This document shows, piece by piece, positions 45,706 to 56,864 of a stretch of 64,000 bases of DNA. The notes beneath the pieces were generated by a model. It saw only the letters and a list, made by a program, of their open reading frames with translations. It was not told where the DNA came from and made no database searches. Each line of letters starts with the position of its first letter. Position 1 is the stretch's first letter. This DNA comes from Zoogloea oleivorans (GTDB taxonomy: Bacteria; Pseudomonadota; Gammaproteobacteria; Burkholderiales; Rhodocyclaceae): positions 1,686 to 65,685 of the forward strand of contig NZ_SDKK01000001.1 of NCBI RefSeq assembly GCF_008107625.1, given 5' to 3'. A program made the position numbers and the translations under genes.

Positions 45706-46914
45706 TTAGGCCTTGATGACGGCGGCGATGGCGTCAGCCACGTAATCGACGTTCTTGGTGTTCAGCGCAGCCAGGCAGATGCGGCCGGTGCCGACGGCGT
45801 AGATGCCGAACTCGGCGCGCATGCGTTCAACCTGGGCGGCGGTGAGGCCGGTGTAGGAGAACATGCCGCGCTGCTTGATCACGAAGGAGAAGTCCTGGTC
45901 GACCTTGCGGGCGGCCAGTTGTTCGACCAGACCGGTACGCATGGCGCGGATGCGGTCACGCATGCCGGCCAGTTCGGTTTCCCATTCCTGGCGCAGGGCC
46001 GGGGTGGACAGCACGGCAGCCACGATCGCGCCGCCATGGATCGGCGGGTTGGAGTAGTTGGTGCGGATCACACGCTTGAGCTGCGACAGCACGCGGGTGG
46101 TCTCGTCCTGGCTCTGGGTGACGATGGACAGGGCGCCGACGCGTTCGCCGTAGAGCGAGAAGCTCTTGGAGAAGGAGCTGGACACGAAGAAGGACTGGCC
46201 GGAGGCGGAGAACAGGTTCACCGCGACGGCGTCCGGCTCGATGCCGTCGGCAAAGCCCTGGTAGGCCATGTCGAGGAAGGGAATCAGGCCGCGGGCCGCA
46301 CAGGCCTTGACCACTTCGGCCCACTGGGCTTCGGTGAGGTCGGCGCCGGTGGGGTTGTGGCAGCAGGCGTGCAGCACGATGATCGAGCCGGCCGGCAGGC
46401 TGTTGAGCTTGGCGAGCATCGCCTCGGCGTTGGCGCCGCGAGTTTCCGGGTTGTAATACGGGTAAGTGTCGACCGGGAAGCCGGCGGCTTCGAAAATCGC
46501 GCGGTGGTTTTCCCAGCTCGGGTCGGAGATGTAGACGGTGGCACCGGGTACGACGCGCTTGAGCAGGTCGCCACCGATGCGCAGCGCGCCGGTGCCGCCG
46601 AGGGCCTGGGCGGTCACGACGCGGCCTTCGGTGATGATCGGGCTGGTGGCGCCGAAGAGCAGGTTCTGCACGGCGCTGTTGTAGGCAACCGGGCCTTCGA
46701 TGGGCTGGTAGCCGCGGGGCGGGGCCGCTTCGAGGCGGGTTTTTTCGGCGGAGCGAACGGCGCCCAGCAGGGGGATCTTGCCGTTGTCGTCGAAATAAAC
46801 GCCAACACCGAGGTTGACCTTGGTGCTGCGGGTATCCGCGTTGAAGGCTTCGTTCAGGCCAAGAATCGGATCGCGGGGGGCCAGTTCCACCGCAGCAAAG
46901 ATCGAAGAACTCAT
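45706..46914 (-). CDS. tyrB: Aromatic-amino-acid/aspartate aminotransferase
   Basis: Encodes 402 aa, PLP fold type I, subgroup I-alpha/beta (AspC/TyrB). 'KVNLGVGVYFDDNGKIPLL', 'QALGGTGALRIGGDLLKR', 'SDPSWENHRAIFEAAG', 'VLHACCHNPTGADLT', 'DMAYQGFADG' and the PLP lysine in 'SSSFSKSFSLYGERVG' are visible. It transaminates aromatic and/or acidic amino acids; TyrB versus AspC cannot be settled here. The ATG at 46914 has GGAG upstream; an earlier in-frame ATG exists. Downstream are the tRNA-Asn genes. Confidence 0.93.
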   Translation of the reverse strand: MSSSIFAAVELAPRDPILGLNEAFNADTRSTKVNLGVGVYFDDNGKIPLLGAVRSAEKTRLEAAPPRGYQPIEGPVAYNSAVQNLLFGATSPIITEGRVVTAQALGGTGALRIGGDLLKRVVPGATVYISDPSWENHRAIFEAAGFPVDTYPYYNPETRGANAEAMLAKLNSLPAGSIIVLHACCHNPTGADLTEAQWAEVVKACAARGLIPFLDMAYQGFADGIEPDAVAVNLFSASGQSFFVSSSFSKSFSLYGERVGALSIVTQSQDETTRVLSQLKRVIRTNYSNPPIHGGAIVAAVLSTPALRQEWETELAGMRDRIRAMRTGLVEQLAARKVDQDFSFVIKQRGMFSYTGLTAAQVERMRAEFGIYAVGTGRICLAALNTKNVDYVADAIAAVIKA

Positions 46915-47030
46915 GGGGTCTCCAAAGGACAAAAGGTGCGAGGCGCTTTGTGCCGGTCGCTGGGTGATAATACGGGGTTGCCCGCGATGTTTGCCGGGCG
47001 CCGCCGATTGACTTAATCCAATATTTTATC

Positions 47031-49091
<2,061 letters not shown>

Positions 49092-49190
49092 ACCGACGCC
49101 TCCGGCTGAGAGATTCTGAACAAATTGGTCCTTGCTCTTGTACGTTCCGCCCGCCGCCTGCTTAAATTGCCGGCAGGAGGGACACCCATA

Positions 49191-49682
49191 ATGAAAATAC
49201 TGTTTGTGTGTACCGGCAATATTTGCCGATCACCGACTGCAGAAGGCGTGGCACGGCGTTGGTTCGCAGTATCGGGGCTGGAAGGGGTTGTACGCGTCGA
49301 TTCGGCCGGAACCCAGGGCTTTCACTGCGGGGAAGCGCCCGATCCGCGCTCCCAGACCGCCGCGCTGCGTCGGGGCTACGACCTTTCCCGCCTGCGGGCA
49401 CGAAAGGTCGAGCCGAAGGATTTTGCCGAGTTCGACCTGCTCCTGGCCATGGACCGGGAGCATTTTGAATACCTGCAGGACCGCGCCCCGGAGGGCTGCA
49501 AGCACAAGGTGCGCATGTTCATGAGTTATGCGCAGACTTCCCGCCGGGACGATGTGCCCGATCCGTACTACGGCGGCGCCAATGGCTTTGATGCGGTCCT
49601 CGACCTGTGCGAGGACGCGGTGCAGGGGCTGGTCGAGGCGATCATGCCGGAGGTGAACCGAAGGCGGCAGTCGGTGAGTTGA
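49191..49682 (+). CDS. Low-molecular-weight protein-tyrosine phosphatase
   Basis: Encodes 163 aa; ATG at 49191 behind AGGAGGG. Active-site loop 'VCTGNICRSPTAEG' (CX5R-S) at residues ~7-14 and the general-acid 'VPDPYYGG' near the C-terminus. It could dephosphorylate tyrosine kinases of exopolysaccharide assembly (Wzb-like) or other substrates; no such locus is adjacent. It lies 99 bp after uvrB. Confidence 0.94.
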   Translation: MKILFVCTGNICRSPTAEGVARRWFAVSGLEGVVRVDSAGTQGFHCGEAPDPRSQTAALRRGYDLSRLRARKVEPKDFAEFDLLLAMDREHFEYLQDRAPEGCKHKVRMFMSYAQTSRRDDVPDPYYGGANGFDAVLDLCEDAVQGLVEAIMPEVNRRRQSVS

Positions 49683-49683
49683 T

Positions 49684-49717
49684 AAAAAAGGCCAGCCCCG
49701 TGGGGCTGGCCTTTTTA
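49684..49717. terminator. Bidirectional terminator between phosphatase gene and rne
   Basis: A 15-bp stem (49685-49699 with 49702-49716) that includes the A-run and T-run, with a 2-nt turn. Serves the convergent phosphatase gene and rne. Confidence 0.88.
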
Positions 49718-49733
49718 CTTGGGCACCGGGTGT

Positions 49734-52724
49734 TTACTTCGGGCCGGTTTCGACTTGGACCAGGGGCTCATCGACCACCGTTGCTGCGGCACGGCGGCGA
49801 CGCCGGACCGGTTGCGCCGGTTCGGTCGGCGCTTCGGCCTGGAAGGCCTGAACGGCTTCCGAGCGGGTCTCGATCAAGACCAGGCCGCTGGCTTCCAGCG
49901 TGGCGGACAGGTCGACCACTTCGCTGACCGGCGTCACGACGACAGGTGCCTCGACAACCGTTGCCACGACGGGCTCGACGATCGGTGCTTCCACCTGTAC
50001 GGCCGGAGCACTTTCGACGATGGGCGCCGCCACGACAGCTTCAACGACAGGAGCCGTTTCGACTACAGCGGCCTCGATCTGGACAGGGGCCTCTGCGACG
50101 ACCTCAGCCACGACTTCGACAAGCTGCTCCGGCGCTGCTTCGACCGCTGCGGCGGCCACCGCGACGGGCTGACGGGCGGCTTCGACGGTTTGTTCGATCA
50201 GGTCGGGCTTGGCGGACTCTTCCACGACCACCGCCACGACGGTGGGGGCGGCTTCGACGATCACCGGCTGTGCTGCTTCCACCGGAGCGACTGCGATCAC
50301 TTCAGGGGCTTCAACTGCGACAGCGGCTTCGACGATCACCGGTGCCGGGCTGGCCTCGGCGACCGGTGCAAGCGTCAGCGGGGCGGCTTCGGCTTGAACG
50401 GCTTCGACGCTGGCTTGAGCCTGCTCGCCGATTTCCAGTTCGCCTTGCGCTGCGACATCCGTCGTGCCGGCTTCCTCGTTGCGACGACCGCCACGGCGAC
50501 CGCGACGGCTGCGACGGCTGCGTTCGGCATTGGCTTCACCTTCCGCGGTTGCGGCTGCGGCAGCCGTGTCGAGGCTGGCGACGGCAGCGACAGTGGCCAC
50601 TGCCGTTACCTGCTCGGCGCTGGCGACAACGCCTTCGGCTTCGGCGGGCTTCGGTGCCTGGCGGTTACGGCCACGCTCGCCGCGTTCGGTGCGTTCGGCG
50701 CGCTCACCGGTCCGGGCTTCCCGTTCGGGGCGCTCACCGCGCTCCTGACGTTCGCCACGCTGGCGCTGGGGCTTTTCGCGTTCGACCACCGGCGTTTCAG
50801 CACTTGTGCGGGCGTTGTCGCGCGCTTCGCGACCTTCACGGTTTTCCCGGTTGTTCTCGGGCCGTTCGGTACGCTCGCCGCTGCGTTCCTCCTTCTGGCC
50901 ATCACGACGGCCACGGCCATCGCGACCGTCACGACGACCGCCGCGTTCGTTGCGCGGACGGGACTCGCGACGCGGGGCTTCGGGCTGGACGACCACCGGT
51001 GCGGGCTCGGGCTGCTTTTCGCCACGGAAGAAGGCGAAGATGCGGGCGAGCAGGCCGGGCTGGCTTTCCGGGACGACTGCGGCGACCGGAGCGGCCTTCG
51101 GTTCGACGATCGGTGCCGGCTGGTCCGGGGTGATGCCCTTGACGGCAGCTTCCTGGCGGGCCGGGCGGTCGGTGTTGGCCGATGGCGGCGTGTAGTCTTC
51201 GTCGACCGGCTTGGTGGCCATCCGGTAGCTGGGGATGGCGCCTTCTTCCAGGTTGATCTGGTCGTGGCGCAGGCGGACGATTTCGTGGTGCGGCGTTTCG
51301 AGGTGACGATTGGGGATCAGCACCAGGATGACCTTGTGACGCTGTTCGATCTTGGCGATGTCGTCGCGCTTTTCGTTGAGCAGGAAAGTGGCCACATCGA
51401 CCGGAACCTGGCAGTGCAGGGCGCCGGTGTTGTCCTTCATGGCTTCCTCTTCGAGGATGCGCAGGATGTGCAGGGCCGAGGATTCGGTGCTGCGGATGTG
51501 ACCGGTGCCGTTACAGCGCGGGCAGGGGATGTAGCTGGTCTCGGCGAGGGCCGGACGCAGGCGCTGACGGGACAGTTCGAGCAGGCCGAAACGGCTGATC
51601 TTGCCGGTCTGGACGCGGGCCCGGTCGTAGCGCAGAGCATCGCGCAGGCGGTTTTCGACTTCGCGCTGGTTCTTTTGCGACTCCATGTCGATGAAGTCGA
51701 TGACGATCAGGCCGCCGAGATCTCGCAGGCGCAGCTGGCGGGCCACTTCATCGGCGGCTTCGCAGTTGGTCTTGAAGGCGGTTTCTTCGATGTCGGCACC
51801 GCGGGTGGCACGACCGGAGTTCACGTCCACCGAAACCAGGGCTTCGGTGTGGTCGATCACGATGGCGCCGCCGGAGGGCAGGGTCACCTGACGCGAGTAG
51901 GCCGATTCGATCTGGTGTTCGATCTGGAAGCGCGAGAACAGCGGCACGTCATCGTGGTAGCGCTTCACGCGGTTCACGTTCTGCGGCATCACGTGCGCCA
52001 TGAACTGGCGAGCCTGTTCGTACACGTCGTCGGTGTCGATCAGGATTTCGCCGATGTCGGGCTGGAAGTAGTCACGGATGGCGCGAATGACCAGGCTGCC
52101 TTCCTGGTAAATCAGGAAGGCGCCGGTTTGCGAGCCGGCAGCACCGTCGATGGCGGTCCATAGTTGCAGCAGGTAGTTCAGGTCCCATTGCAGCTCTTCG
52201 GCGTTGCGGCCGATGGCGGCAGTACGGGCGATCAGGCTCATCCCGCCGGGGACTTCGAGCTGGTCCATGACGTCACGCAGTTCGGCACGCTCGTCACCCT
52301 CGACGCGGCGCGATACGCCACCACCACGGGGGTTGTTGGGCATCAGCACCAGGTAGCGGCCGGCCAGGGACACGAAAGTGGTGAGGGCGGCCCCCTTGTT
52401 GCCGCGCTCGTCCTTCTCGACCTGGACGATCAGCTCCTGGCCTTCCTTCAGTGCTTCCTTGATGGACGCACGGCTGTCTACGCCAGGCTGGAAGTAAGAG
52501 CGGGAAATTTCCTTGAACGGCAGGAAGCCGTGGCGCTCGGCGCCGTAGTCGACAAAAGCGGCTTCGAGACTGGGCTCGATGCGCGTGATGACGGCTTTGT
52601 AGATGTTGCTTTTACGTTGTTCCTTGGCGGCCGATTCAATGTCGAGGTCAATCAGTTTTTGACCGTCAACAATGGCAACGCGGAGTTCCTCGGCCTGCGT
52701 TGCGTTGAAGAGCATGCGCTTCAT
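49734..52724 (-). CDS. rne: RNase E, ribonuclease E
   Basis: Encodes 996 aa, start ATG at 52724 ('MKRMLFNATQAEELRVAIVDGQKL', as in E. coli); GGGAG upstream. Endonuclease that begins mRNA decay and processes rRNA and tRNA. The S1 domain ('NIYKAVITRIEPSLEAAFVDYGAERHGFLPF'), 5'-sensor/DNase I-like core ('ALVSVDVNSGRATRGADIEETAFKTN', 'GGLIVIDFIDM') and Zn-link 'CPRCNGTGH' (CPxCxG) are intact. From about residue 510 the tail is low-complexity: Arg/Glu/Gly-rich RNA-binding stretches then Ala/Val/Glu/Pro repeats (the degradosome scaffold equivalent). Confidence 0.97.
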   Translation of the reverse strand: MKRMLFNATQAEELRVAIVDGQKLIDLDIESAAKEQRKSNIYKAVITRIEPSLEAAFVDYGAERHGFLPFKEISRSYFQPGVDSRASIKEALKEGQELIVQVEKDERGNKGAALTTFVSLAGRYLVLMPNNPRGGGVSRRVEGDERAELRDVMDQLEVPGGMSLIARTAAIGRNAEELQWDLNYLLQLWTAIDGAAGSQTGAFLIYQEGSLVIRAIRDYFQPDIGEILIDTDDVYEQARQFMAHVMPQNVNRVKRYHDDVPLFSRFQIEHQIESAYSRQVTLPSGGAIVIDHTEALVSVDVNSGRATRGADIEETAFKTNCEAADEVARQLRLRDLGGLIVIDFIDMESQKNQREVENRLRDALRYDRARVQTGKISRFGLLELSRQRLRPALAETSYIPCPRCNGTGHIRSTESSALHILRILEEEAMKDNTGALHCQVPVDVATFLLNEKRDDIAKIEQRHKVILVLIPNRHLETPHHEIVRLRHDQINLEEGAIPSYRMATKPVDEDYTPPSANTDRPARQEAAVKGITPDQPAPIVEPKAAPVAAVVPESQPGLLARIFAFFRGEKQPEPAPVVVQPEAPRRESRPRNERGGRRDGRDGRGRRDGQKEERSGERTERPENNRENREGREARDNARTSAETPVVEREKPQRQRGERQERGERPEREARTGERAERTERGERGRNRQAPKPAEAEGVVASAEQVTAVATVAAVASLDTAAAAATAEGEANAERSRRSRRGRRGGRRNEEAGTTDVAAQGELEIGEQAQASVEAVQAEAAPLTLAPVAEASPAPVIVEAAVAVEAPEVIAVAPVEAAQPVIVEAAPTVVAVVVEESAKPDLIEQTVEAARQPVAVAAAAVEAAPEQLVEVVAEVVAEAPVQIEAAVVETAPVVEAVVAAPIVESAPAVQVEAPIVEPVVATVVEAPVVVTPVSEVVDLSATLEASGLVLIETRSEAVQAFQAEAPTEPAQPVRRRRRAAATVVDEPLVQVETGPK

Positions 52725-53270
52725 TCGTCTTCTTCTCCCGCGCAGCACACGGGCAGGACGAACCGCGACACCGCTTTAACTGCGGTGACTTAGTTTGGCG
52801 TTATCGCGACTATCCTTCATCGAGGGGAATCAAACTAAATGTGGGCGGCGGGGTTCGTCTATGCACCCTGAATCGCGATTTCCGCTGAGAGGCTGGTGAT
52901 GAATCTACTGCACGACTGGTCTCGCGATTCCGGTGCTGCTTGTACTCTGAGTACAGCAGCGTTCCTCATCGCGACCTCGGGCTTGCTTGCTACGATTCCT
53001 TCACCGCCCCTGCATTCAGGGCCGTCAATCTGCGTGTGCGCTGGCGCGCAATAGATACAAGTTTATGTCGAATACAGTACCATCGCCCTCTTTTTGGTCT
53101 GGCGACGGACCTTCCTGTGGTGTTTCGGGAGCGGTGAAGACGCTGGAAAAGCCAGCGTTGAGTCGCTCTGGGGCGGGCGAGGGCCAGTGTTGAATCTCTG
53201 AACAACACACTTGCAGGCGAGCGCCACGCATCAGGACCGAAAAAACCGCTAATCAGTATATTTGAAAAAG
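52725..53270. promoter_or_regulatory. Divergent rne-rluC control region with probable rne 5' leader
   Basis: A 546-bp gene-free gap, as in other proteobacteria where rne and rluC diverge. It carries hairpin-forming sequence that may be the autoregulatory rne leader: CACCGC...GCGGTG (52769-52774 with 52782-52787) and a long inverted repeat at 52935-52960 (GCTGCTTGTACTC with GAGTACAGCAGC). No convincing small gene. Promoters are not clear by eye. Confidence 0.55.
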
Positions 53271-54227
53271 ATGGCCTTGAGTAAAGCTCCCGCAGTAAGC
53301 CACGTTCGCGTGGATGAAGGCAGCGCCGGACAGCGCATCGACAACTTCCTCGTCCGGGAATGCAAGGGGGTGCCGAAGAGTCATATCTATCGCATCCTGC
53401 GCAGCGGCGAGGTCCGGGTGAATAGCCGCCGGGTCGATCAGACCTATCGCCTGCAACTGGGCGACGAGTTGCGCATTCCGCCGATTCGCGTGGCCGAGAA
53501 GGAGGCCGGGCCGGCCATTCCGGTCGGCAAGCCCTTCGATATCCTCTTCGAGGACGAGGCGCTGCTGGTGCTCGACAAGCCGGCCGGGCTGGCCGTGCAT
53601 GGCGGCAGCGGCGTCAGCTTCGGGCTCATCGAGCAGCTCCGTCGGCAGCGGCCGGAGGCCAAGTTTCTCGAGCTGGTCCATCGTCTCGACCGGGAGACCT
53701 CGGGCCTGCTGATCGTCGCCAAGAAGCGCAGCGCGCTGACCGTGCTCCACGACATGATGCGCGAGGGCAAGGTGCAGAAGCGCTATCTGACCCTCGTGGC
53801 GGGGCGCTGGCTGAATCCGTTGCAGCACATCAAGCTGCCGCTGTTCAAGTATTTGACCGAGGGCGGGGAGCGGCGGGTGTGCGTCAACCCGGAAGGCAAG
53901 CCGTCCCACAGCATCGTGCGTCTGCTCAAGCGCTGGCAGGCCTATAGTCTGGTCGAGGTGGAGCTGAAGACCGGCCGCACGCACCAGATCCGCGTGCATT
54001 TGAGCCACTCGGGCTTTCCCCTGTGCGGCGACGACAAGTACGGGGATTTCGCCCTCAACAAGCGGCTCGAAAAGGAAGGGCTCAAGCGCATGTTCCTGCA
54101 TGCCGCGAAGCTGAGCTTTCATCATCCGCTCACCGACCAGTTGATTGAACTCTCCGCGTCCCTGCCGGCCGAACTGGAAGAGTTTGTCGTGGCGGTGGAG
54201 CAGGCCGGACAGAGGGAATATGGCTAA
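53271..54227 (+). CDS. rluC: RluC, 23S rRNA pseudouridine synthase
   Basis: Encodes 318 aa. N-terminal S4 domain ('QRIDNFLVRECKGVPKSHIYRILRSGEVRVNSRRVDQTY') and the pseudouridine synthase core with active-site 'HRLDRETSGLLIVAKK', 'KRYLTLVAGR' and 'KTGRTHQIRVHLSHSGFPLCGDDKYGD'. RluC modifies positions 955/2504/2580 of 23S rRNA in E. coli. I use the ATG at 53271 in preference to the TTG three codons earlier. Its end overlaps the HAD gene start by 8 bp. Confidence 0.95.
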   Translation: MALSKAPAVSHVRVDEGSAGQRIDNFLVRECKGVPKSHIYRILRSGEVRVNSRRVDQTYRLQLGDELRIPPIRVAEKEAGPAIPVGKPFDILFEDEALLVLDKPAGLAVHGGSGVSFGLIEQLRRQRPEAKFLELVHRLDRETSGLLIVAKKRSALTVLHDMMREGKVQKRYLTLVAGRWLNPLQHIKLPLFKYLTEGGERRVCVNPEGKPSHSIVRLLKRWQAYSLVEVELKTGRTHQIRVHLSHSGFPLCGDDKYGDFALNKRLEKEGLKRMFLHAAKLSFHHPLTDQLIELSASLPAELEEFVVAVEQAGQREYG

Positions 54228-54876
54228 ACGTTTTGAACTGATCGTTTTCGACTGGGATGGCACGCTGATGGATTCGGCGGCGGCCATCGTGCATGCCATT
54301 CAGGCGGCCAGTGCCGACTTGGGCTTGCCGGTTCCCGCGGATGCCCGGGCCCGGCATGTGATTGGTCTGGGCCTGGTGGATGCGTTGCGTCACGCTGTGC
54401 CCGAGTTGGTGGAGGCGGACTATCCGAAGATGGTGGAGCGTTATCGTTACCACTATCTGGCCGGTGACCACGAGCTGACCCTTTTCGATGGCACGCATGC
54501 GTTGATCGAAAGCCTGCACGGCAAGGGGCATCTGTTGGCGGTGGCGACCGGCAAGAGCCGCAAGGGGCTTGACCGGGCGCTGGGCTTTTCGGGGCTGGGG
54601 CCGTTCTTTCACGCCACCCGTTGTGCCGACGAGAGCTTCTCGAAGCCGCATCCGGCAATGTTGCATGAGTTGATGGATGAGCTGGGTGTGGCGCCTGAGG
54701 CTTGCTTGATGATCGGCGACACCACCCATGATCTGTTGATGGCGAAAAACGCGGGTGTGGCTGGCCTGGCTGTGAGTTTTGGTGCCCATCCGGCGGCGCA
54801 GTTGCTGGCCGAGGCGCCGCTTGCCTGCGTGCATGCGCCCGTCGAGTTGCGCGCCTGGCTGGAGGCCAATGCGTGA
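54220..54876 (+). CDS. HAD-superfamily hydrolase (phosphoglycolate phosphatase-like)
   Basis: Encodes 218 aa. Motif I 'FDWDGTLMDS', motif II 'AVATGKSRKGLDRAL', motif III Lys in 'SFSKPHPAMLHELM' and motif IV 'CLMIGDTTHDLLMAKNAG'. A cap subdomain is inserted after motif I (subclass IA). It overlaps rluC by 8 bp and the Rieske gene by 4 bp, so it is part of the operon. The substrate is unknown; Gph-like (phosphoglycolate) is a guess from similarity. Confidence 0.9.
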   Translation: MAKRFELIVFDWDGTLMDSAAAIVHAIQAASADLGLPVPADARARHVIGLGLVDALRHAVPELVEADYPKMVERYRYHYLAGDHELTLFDGTHALIESLHGKGHLLAVATGKSRKGLDRALGFSGLGPFFHATRCADESFSKPHPAMLHELMDELGVAPEACLMIGDTTHDLLMAKNAGVAGLAVSFGAHPAAQLLAEAPLACVHAPVELRAWLEANA

Positions 54877-55199
54877 TCTGCCTGTCGGAGGCTGTGCGGG
54901 AGGGGGAGGACGGCGTCCGTTTTACGGTGACGCGGGTGACCGGCGAAGAGCCGGCGTTCGTTGTTCGTTTTGGCGGCCGGGTGTACGCCTACTTCAACCG
55001 CTGTGCCCATGTGCCGATCGAGCTGGACTGGCAGCCGGGGAGGTTCTTCGATGATTCCCGCCTGTATCTGATTTGCGCTACCCACGGCGCCCTGTACGAG
55101 CCCGAGAGCGGCCGTTGTGTGGCGGGGCCGTGCCGGGGTGCGTACCTGAAGTCGATACCCGTCGTCGAGCGCGACGGGGGTGTTTTTCTGGTTGAGTGA
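54873..55199 (+). CDS. Rieske [2Fe-2S] protein, small
   Basis: Encodes 108 aa from a GTG overlapping the HAD stop (GTGA), with GGAGG upstream. Cluster ligands 'CAHVPIELDW' (CxH) and 'CATHGALYEP' (CxxH) about 24 residues apart. It is ferredoxin-like and has no catalytic partner beside it. In this conserved gene neighbourhood (rluC-HAD-Rieske-sppA) such a protein recurs; its role is unknown. Confidence 0.88.
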   Translation: MICLSEAVREGEDGVRFTVTRVTGEEPAFVVRFGGRVYAYFNRCAHVPIELDWQPGRFFDDSRLYLICATHGALYEPESGRCVAGPCRGAYLKSIPVVERDGGVFLVE

Positions 55200-55201
55200 C
55201 G

Positions 55202-56143
55202 ATGATGGATAGCAGGGAAGAAAGTTGGGCGCGCGCGGTGCTGGAGAAGCTGGCGCTGGAAACCCTTGCGGAGCAGAAGCGGCGTCGCCGCTGGGGGGTA
55301 TTTTTCAAGCTGGTGTCGCTGACCTTTTTGGGGGTGATTTTCTGGTCGTTTGGTGATTTCGGCAGTGCCGAGCCTCTTGATGGCGGCAAGCACACTGCGC
55401 TGGTGAGTCTTGAAGGTGTGATCGCGCCGAAGGGTGAAGTTAGCGCCGAGCATGTCGTGGGGGCCTTGCAGGCCGCCTTCGATGACGCCGGCACCCAGGG
55501 CGTGGTGTTGCGCATCAATAGTCCGGGCGGGAGTCCGGTGCAGGCGGGGATCATCAACGACGAAATCGTGCGCCTGCGCAAGTTGCATCCGAATGTGCCG
55601 CTGTTCGCCGTGGTTGAGGATGTGTGTGCGTCCGGCGGTTATTACGTGGCTGCGGCGGCCGATCGCATTTTTGTGGACAAGGCCAGCATCGTCGGCTCGA
55701 TTGGCGTGCTGATGGATGGCTTCGGCTTTACCGGCGTGATGGACAAGGTGGGGGTTGAGCGTCGCCTGCTGACGGCAGGAGAGAACAAGGGCTTTCTGGA
55801 TCCTTTTTCTCCGCAGCAGCCAAAGCACCTGGAGCATGCGAAAGTGATGCTCCAGGATATTCACACCCAGTTCATCGATACCGTGCGCAAGGGGCGTGGT
55901 TCGCGCCTGAAGGAAACCCCGGACATGTTCTCCGGCCTCATGTGGACCGGCGCGAAGAGCGTCGAGCTTGGTCTGGCGGATGGCTTCGGGACGGTGGAGT
56001 CGGTGGCGCGGGATGTGATCAAGGCGGAAAGCATCCGTGACTTCACTCAGAAGCAGAATTTTGCCGAGCGTTTCGCCGCGCGTTTTGGTGCCGACATGGC
56101 TCAGAGTCTGATGAATACCTTGTCGCGCACCAGCATGCGCTGA
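55202..56143 (+). CDS. sppA: SppA-like S49 signal-peptide peptidase
   Basis: Encodes 313 aa from the ATG at 55202; a GTG two codons earlier is possible and overlaps the Rieske stop. A membrane anchor ('GVFFKLVSLTFLGVIFWSF', about 33-52) precedes the S49 domain: 'VVLRINSPGGSPVQAG', catalytic Ser in 'ASGGYYVAAAADRIFVDKASIVGSIGVL', and the Lys in 'GENKGFLDPFSP'. This is the short (half-length) SppA/SohB type, acting as an oligomer on the periplasmic side. Ends 4 bp before the convergent methyltransferase gene. Confidence 0.93.
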   Translation: MMDSREESWARAVLEKLALETLAEQKRRRRWGVFFKLVSLTFLGVIFWSFGDFGSAEPLDGGKHTALVSLEGVIAPKGEVSAEHVVGALQAAFDDAGTQGVVLRINSPGGSPVQAGIINDEIVRLRKLHPNVPLFAVVEDVCASGGYYVAAAADRIFVDKASIVGSIGVLMDGFGFTGVMDKVGVERRLLTAGENKGFLDPFSPQQPKHLEHAKVMLQDIHTQFIDTVRKGRGSRLKETPDMFSGLMWTGAKSVELGLADGFGTVESVARDVIKAESIRDFTQKQNFAERFAARFGADMAQSLMNTLSRTSMR

Positions 56144-56147
56144 GTCT

Positions 56148-56861
56148 TCAGTCCGCGAGGATCAGGAAGACCGTAGGCCGCTTCGCCAGATCCGGTGCGG
56201 CGGCCTTTTTCCATTCGGCGATGCGCCGGGTGGTGATCCATTCGCTGTCGAGGGTCAGGTCGCGGGCGACGCACAGGCGGGTTTCCGGCTTGCACGTGGT
56301 GCGCAAGGCCTCGAACATGCGGTCGTTGCGGTAGGGGGTTTCGATGAACAGCTGGGTGCGCGAGAAGCGCGATGACTCGGCTTCGAGTTCGCGAATGCGC
56401 CGGTTGCGGGCTTCTTCGTCTACCGGCAGGTAGCCGTGGAAGGCGAAGCTCTGGCCGTTGAGGCCGGAGGCCATCAGGGACAGCAGCAGCGACGACGGGC
56501 CGACCATCGGCACGACCCGGATACCCCGTTCGTGGGCGCGGCGAACCAGCAGGGCGCCGGGGTCGGCGACCGCCGGACAGCCGGCCTCGGACATCAGACC
56601 GACATCGATGCCGGCGAGAACCGGGGTGAGGAGTGTGTCAAGGTCGGCCTGTCCCGGTTTTACCGGGAGCTCGCGGATGTCCAGGTCGCGCAGGGTTTGC
56701 GGATGTTCAAAGCGCTTCAGTTCGGCGCGGGCGGTTTTGGCGTTTTCGACGACGAAGTAGCTGAGGCTACGCGCGCGGGCGCCGACTTCGGCGGGGGTGG
56801 TGAGTCCGGTGGGGGCCGGGCCGAGACTGACGGGGATGAGGTAGAGCGTGCCGGCGGTCAT
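56148..56861 (-). CDS. RsmI-like SAM-dependent methyltransferase, short paralogue
   Basis: Encodes 237 aa of the tetrapyrrole methylase (class III) fold: 'TLYLIPVSLG', 'FVVENAKTARAELKRF', 'DVGLMSEAGCPAVADPGALLVRRAHERGIRVVPMVGPSSLLLSLMASGLNGQSFAFHGYLP' and 'LFIETPYRNDRMFEAL'. It resembles RsmI (16S C1402 2'-O-methyltransferase) but is about 50 residues shorter and keeps the SAM-binding 'EAGCPAVADPG' region. It follows maf by only 3 bp. The target RNA is unknown; it may be a paralogue of a full RsmI elsewhere. Confidence 0.85.
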   Translation of the reverse strand: MTAGTLYLIPVSLGPAPTGLTTPAEVGARARSLSYFVVENAKTARAELKRFEHPQTLRDLDIRELPVKPGQADLDTLLTPVLAGIDVGLMSEAGCPAVADPGALLVRRAHERGIRVVPMVGPSSLLLSLMASGLNGQSFAFHGYLPVDEEARNRRIRELEAESSRFSRTQLFIETPYRNDRMFEALRTTCKPETRLCVARDLTLDSEWITTRRIAEWKKAAAPDLAKRPTVFLILAD

Positions 56862-56864
56862 CGG

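Noticed and set aside
47008-47030. SOS-type or conventional promoter before uvrB
   Set aside because: A TTGACT is present but the spacing to any -10 is wrong, and no CTGT-N8-ACAG LexA box is visible.
49719-52163. An 814-codon plus-strand frame opposite rne
   Set aside because: Low-complexity antisense of the Arg/Glu/Ala-rich RNase E tail; it overlaps the rne terminator and has no homology.
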